Of a stretch of DNA of 64,000 nucleotides, positions 62,828 through 64,000 are shown piece by piece; the first letter of the stretch is position 1, and the number at the start of each line of letters is the position of its first letter. The stretch covers positions 361,314-425,313 of the forward strand of contig JANSYA010000004.1 of NCBI GenBank assembly GCA_024742665.1, given 5' to 3'. The translations under genes were made by a program, and so were the position numbers. Origin of the DNA: a bacterium (GTDB lineage Bacteria; Spirochaetota; Leptospiria; Leptospirales; Leptonemataceae). A model generated the notes under the pieces. The model searched no databases and was not told the DNA's origin. It saw only the letters and a program-made list of their open reading frames with translations.

Positions 62828-64000
62828 ATGGCGACCAAAAACACCTATGCCACTTCGCTCATCGTTGCGACTCAAATCGGATTGCTGCCCGAAAGGTTTC
62901 TCGAAACGATTCCCGCTTCCACGATTTCCGGCTGGCGCAAGTACGAGATCCGCAAGGTGATCGGGCTGGACTGCGAAGACCCGATCCTCCACGATCTTGA
63001 TTTTCATCGCCAGTTTCTGAATGTCGGCGCCTTGCGGGCGACGGCGAAGGCGCTGTTTCGCATTTACAAATTCTACGAAAGCATAATTGCCAATGTGCGC
63101 GGCGTAAAACGCATCTGGAAAGCAAGCAAGGCGGAAATTGTGGAGCTCGTTCGTCGCATCCAGCCGGCTTTCGGGCTGGAGCGGGCATGTCGCATGGCGC
63201 GAATCTCGGTTTCCTGCTTTCATAATTGGAAGAATGATCCGGAATGCGCGAATTCGCCGATCGGCGTGTGCCGCAAACGGCATCCCCTGCAGATTTCGAT
63301 TGTCGAAGAAAAAATCATCAAGCAGTACGCAACGAATCCGGAATACGCCGGCTGGAGTCTCGCTTCGCTCTGGCTGCAAATCCTGCGAGACGGGGCCGCC
63401 GCGTTTTCCGTGACAACATTTCGCAAGTACGTTCGCATCCTGCAGATCATCCGGCCGAAGTTCAGAAAACCGCGACGGCGAATTGGAATTCGCGCGGATG
63501 CGCCCCTGGTCTTGCTGCACATGGACACGACGGTCTTTCGCACGGCGGATCGCACGAAATTTTTTGTCCATCTTATCGTTGATAATTTCTCGCGAGCGAT
63601 CCTCGGCTGGCGTTTGATGCGGACGAACAACTCGAAAGACGTTATGGAAAATCTCTCTGAGGTTTGCGAAGCTCATGATCTCATGCGAAGCGAGGTCACG
63701 GTACTCACAGACGACGGCTCGGAAAATCTCGGCCAGGTCTCCGATTTTTTTCAGCGACCGGGAAATTTCATGAAGAAGCTGGTAGCTCAGGTGGACATTG
63801 ATTTTTCGAACAGCATGGTGGAGGCCGTGAACAAGGTTTTGAAATACCAGTTCTTGTTTCCGAAGGGCTCGCGGCTGCGAACTGGAAACGATCTGCGGCG
63901 AGCGCTTGAAATTGAGATTGAACGCTACAACAATCGCCCCCAATTTGTGTTGCACGGCCTCACGCCCCGCGAAGTGCTGGCCGGGCGAATTCCCGACCCG
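62828..64000 (+). CDS. DDE-type transposase/integrase, running off the right edge
   Basis: An uninterrupted frame of 391 codons from the ATG at 62828 to the last base. The N-terminal half has helix-turn-helix-like sequence (EIVELVRRIQPAFGLERACR, MARISVSCFHNWKND). The catalytic core has LLHMDTTVFRTADRTKFFVH (first Asp), LIVDNFSRAILGWRL, VTVLTDDGSENLG (second Asp) and IDFSNSMVEAVNKVLKYQFL with the catalytic Glu, then LEIEIERYNNRPQF and LTPREVLAGR. It is therefore an integrase-core (rve) insertion-sequence transposase, nearly complete; the stop and right inverted repeat lie outside. A 425-codon frame on the opposite strand is its shadow. Confidence 0.88.
   Translation, partial: MATKNTYATSLIVATQIGLLPERFLETIPASTISGWRKYEIRKVIGLDCEDPILHDLDFHRQFLNVGALRATAKALFRIYKFYESIIANVRGVKRIWKASKAEIVELVRRIQPAFGLERACRMARISVSCFHNWKNDPECANSPIGVCRKRHPLQISIVEEKIIKQYATNPEYAGWSLASLWLQILRDGAAAFSVTTFRKYVRILQIIRPKFRKPRRRIGIRADAPLVLLHMDTTVFRTADRTKFFVHLIVDNFSRAILGWRLMRTNNSKDVMENLSEVCEAHDLMRSEVTVLTDDGSENLGQVSDFFQRPGNFMKKLVAQVDIDFSNSMVEAVNKVLKYQFLFPKGSRLRTGNDLRRALEIEIERYNNRPQFVLHGLTPREVLAGRIPDP

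Noticed and set aside
62678..63955. 425-codon open frame on the minus strand at the right edge
   Set aside because: It lies antisense to a plus-strand frame with clear transposase motifs (two Asp and one Glu of a DDE core). Its own translation is Arg/Lys-rich with no domain.

Overview
The window is a GC-rich (about 60% by eye) chromosomal segment from a diderm bacterium that makes lipid A (LpxI, LpxB) and sorts lipoproteins (LolA). Gene content and order (rimP-nusA-infB-rbfA-truB-rpsO-pnp-dut, and a secDF-yajC-pgsA-rimO-rodZ-lolA-ftsK block) fit a spirochaete of the Leptospirales, probably an environmental relative of Leptospira. That placement is inference from remembered gene order and was not tested by a search.

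Region by region. 70-13074 (minus): protein export and envelope biogenesis (secF, secD, an unknown membrane-anchored protein, yajC), an orphan trpD, pgsA, rimO, a RodZ-like protein, lolA and ftsK. 13156-16237: three envelope or secreted proteins of unknown role and a PRMT-like methyltransferase. 16245-25884 (minus): dut, pnp, rpsO, truB, rbfA, infB, nusA and rimP, a transcription/translation operon whose first start codon sits directly behind a terminator-like hairpin. 26018-41707: lipoproteins, the NAD(P)HX repair enzyme NnrDE, lpxI-lpxB with odd lysine-rich N-terminal extensions, an FmdB zinc ribbon, a persulfide-dioxygenase-like enzyme, a rhomboid protease, a glycosyltransferase, a TolC-like protein and a LamG-domain secreted protein.

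41957-54542 is metabolic accessory DNA. It holds a TetR regulator with an operator-like palindrome before alkB (alkane hydroxylase), mutM, a beta-propeller protein, a fused isobutyryl-CoA mutase (icmF), an rSAM/selenodomain-associated glycosyltransferase, and a copper nitrite reductase module: nirK with a fused cytochrome c domain, the SUMF1-like nirV, a Sco1 copper chaperone and a three-cysteine Rrf2 regulator. 54711-60198 is a patchwork of small, secreted and decaying genes (MORN, a frameshifted ankyrin gene, HAD phosphatase, unknowns). It includes a two-gene operon for a secreted triple-repeat cysteine protein and a secreted phosphodiester glycosidase. 60199-62171 is a DUF1826-COG0523 metallochaperone pair. 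The right edge is mobile DNA: the tail of an IS3-type transposase and a second DDE transposase that runs off the window.

Most of the window is a standard chromosomal backbone. The most unusual points are the triple-repeat protein/phosphodiester glycosidase pair, the hairpin at the rimP start, the histone-like N-termini on LpxI and LpxB, the RGG-rich ends of PNPase and IF2, and several gene remnants.
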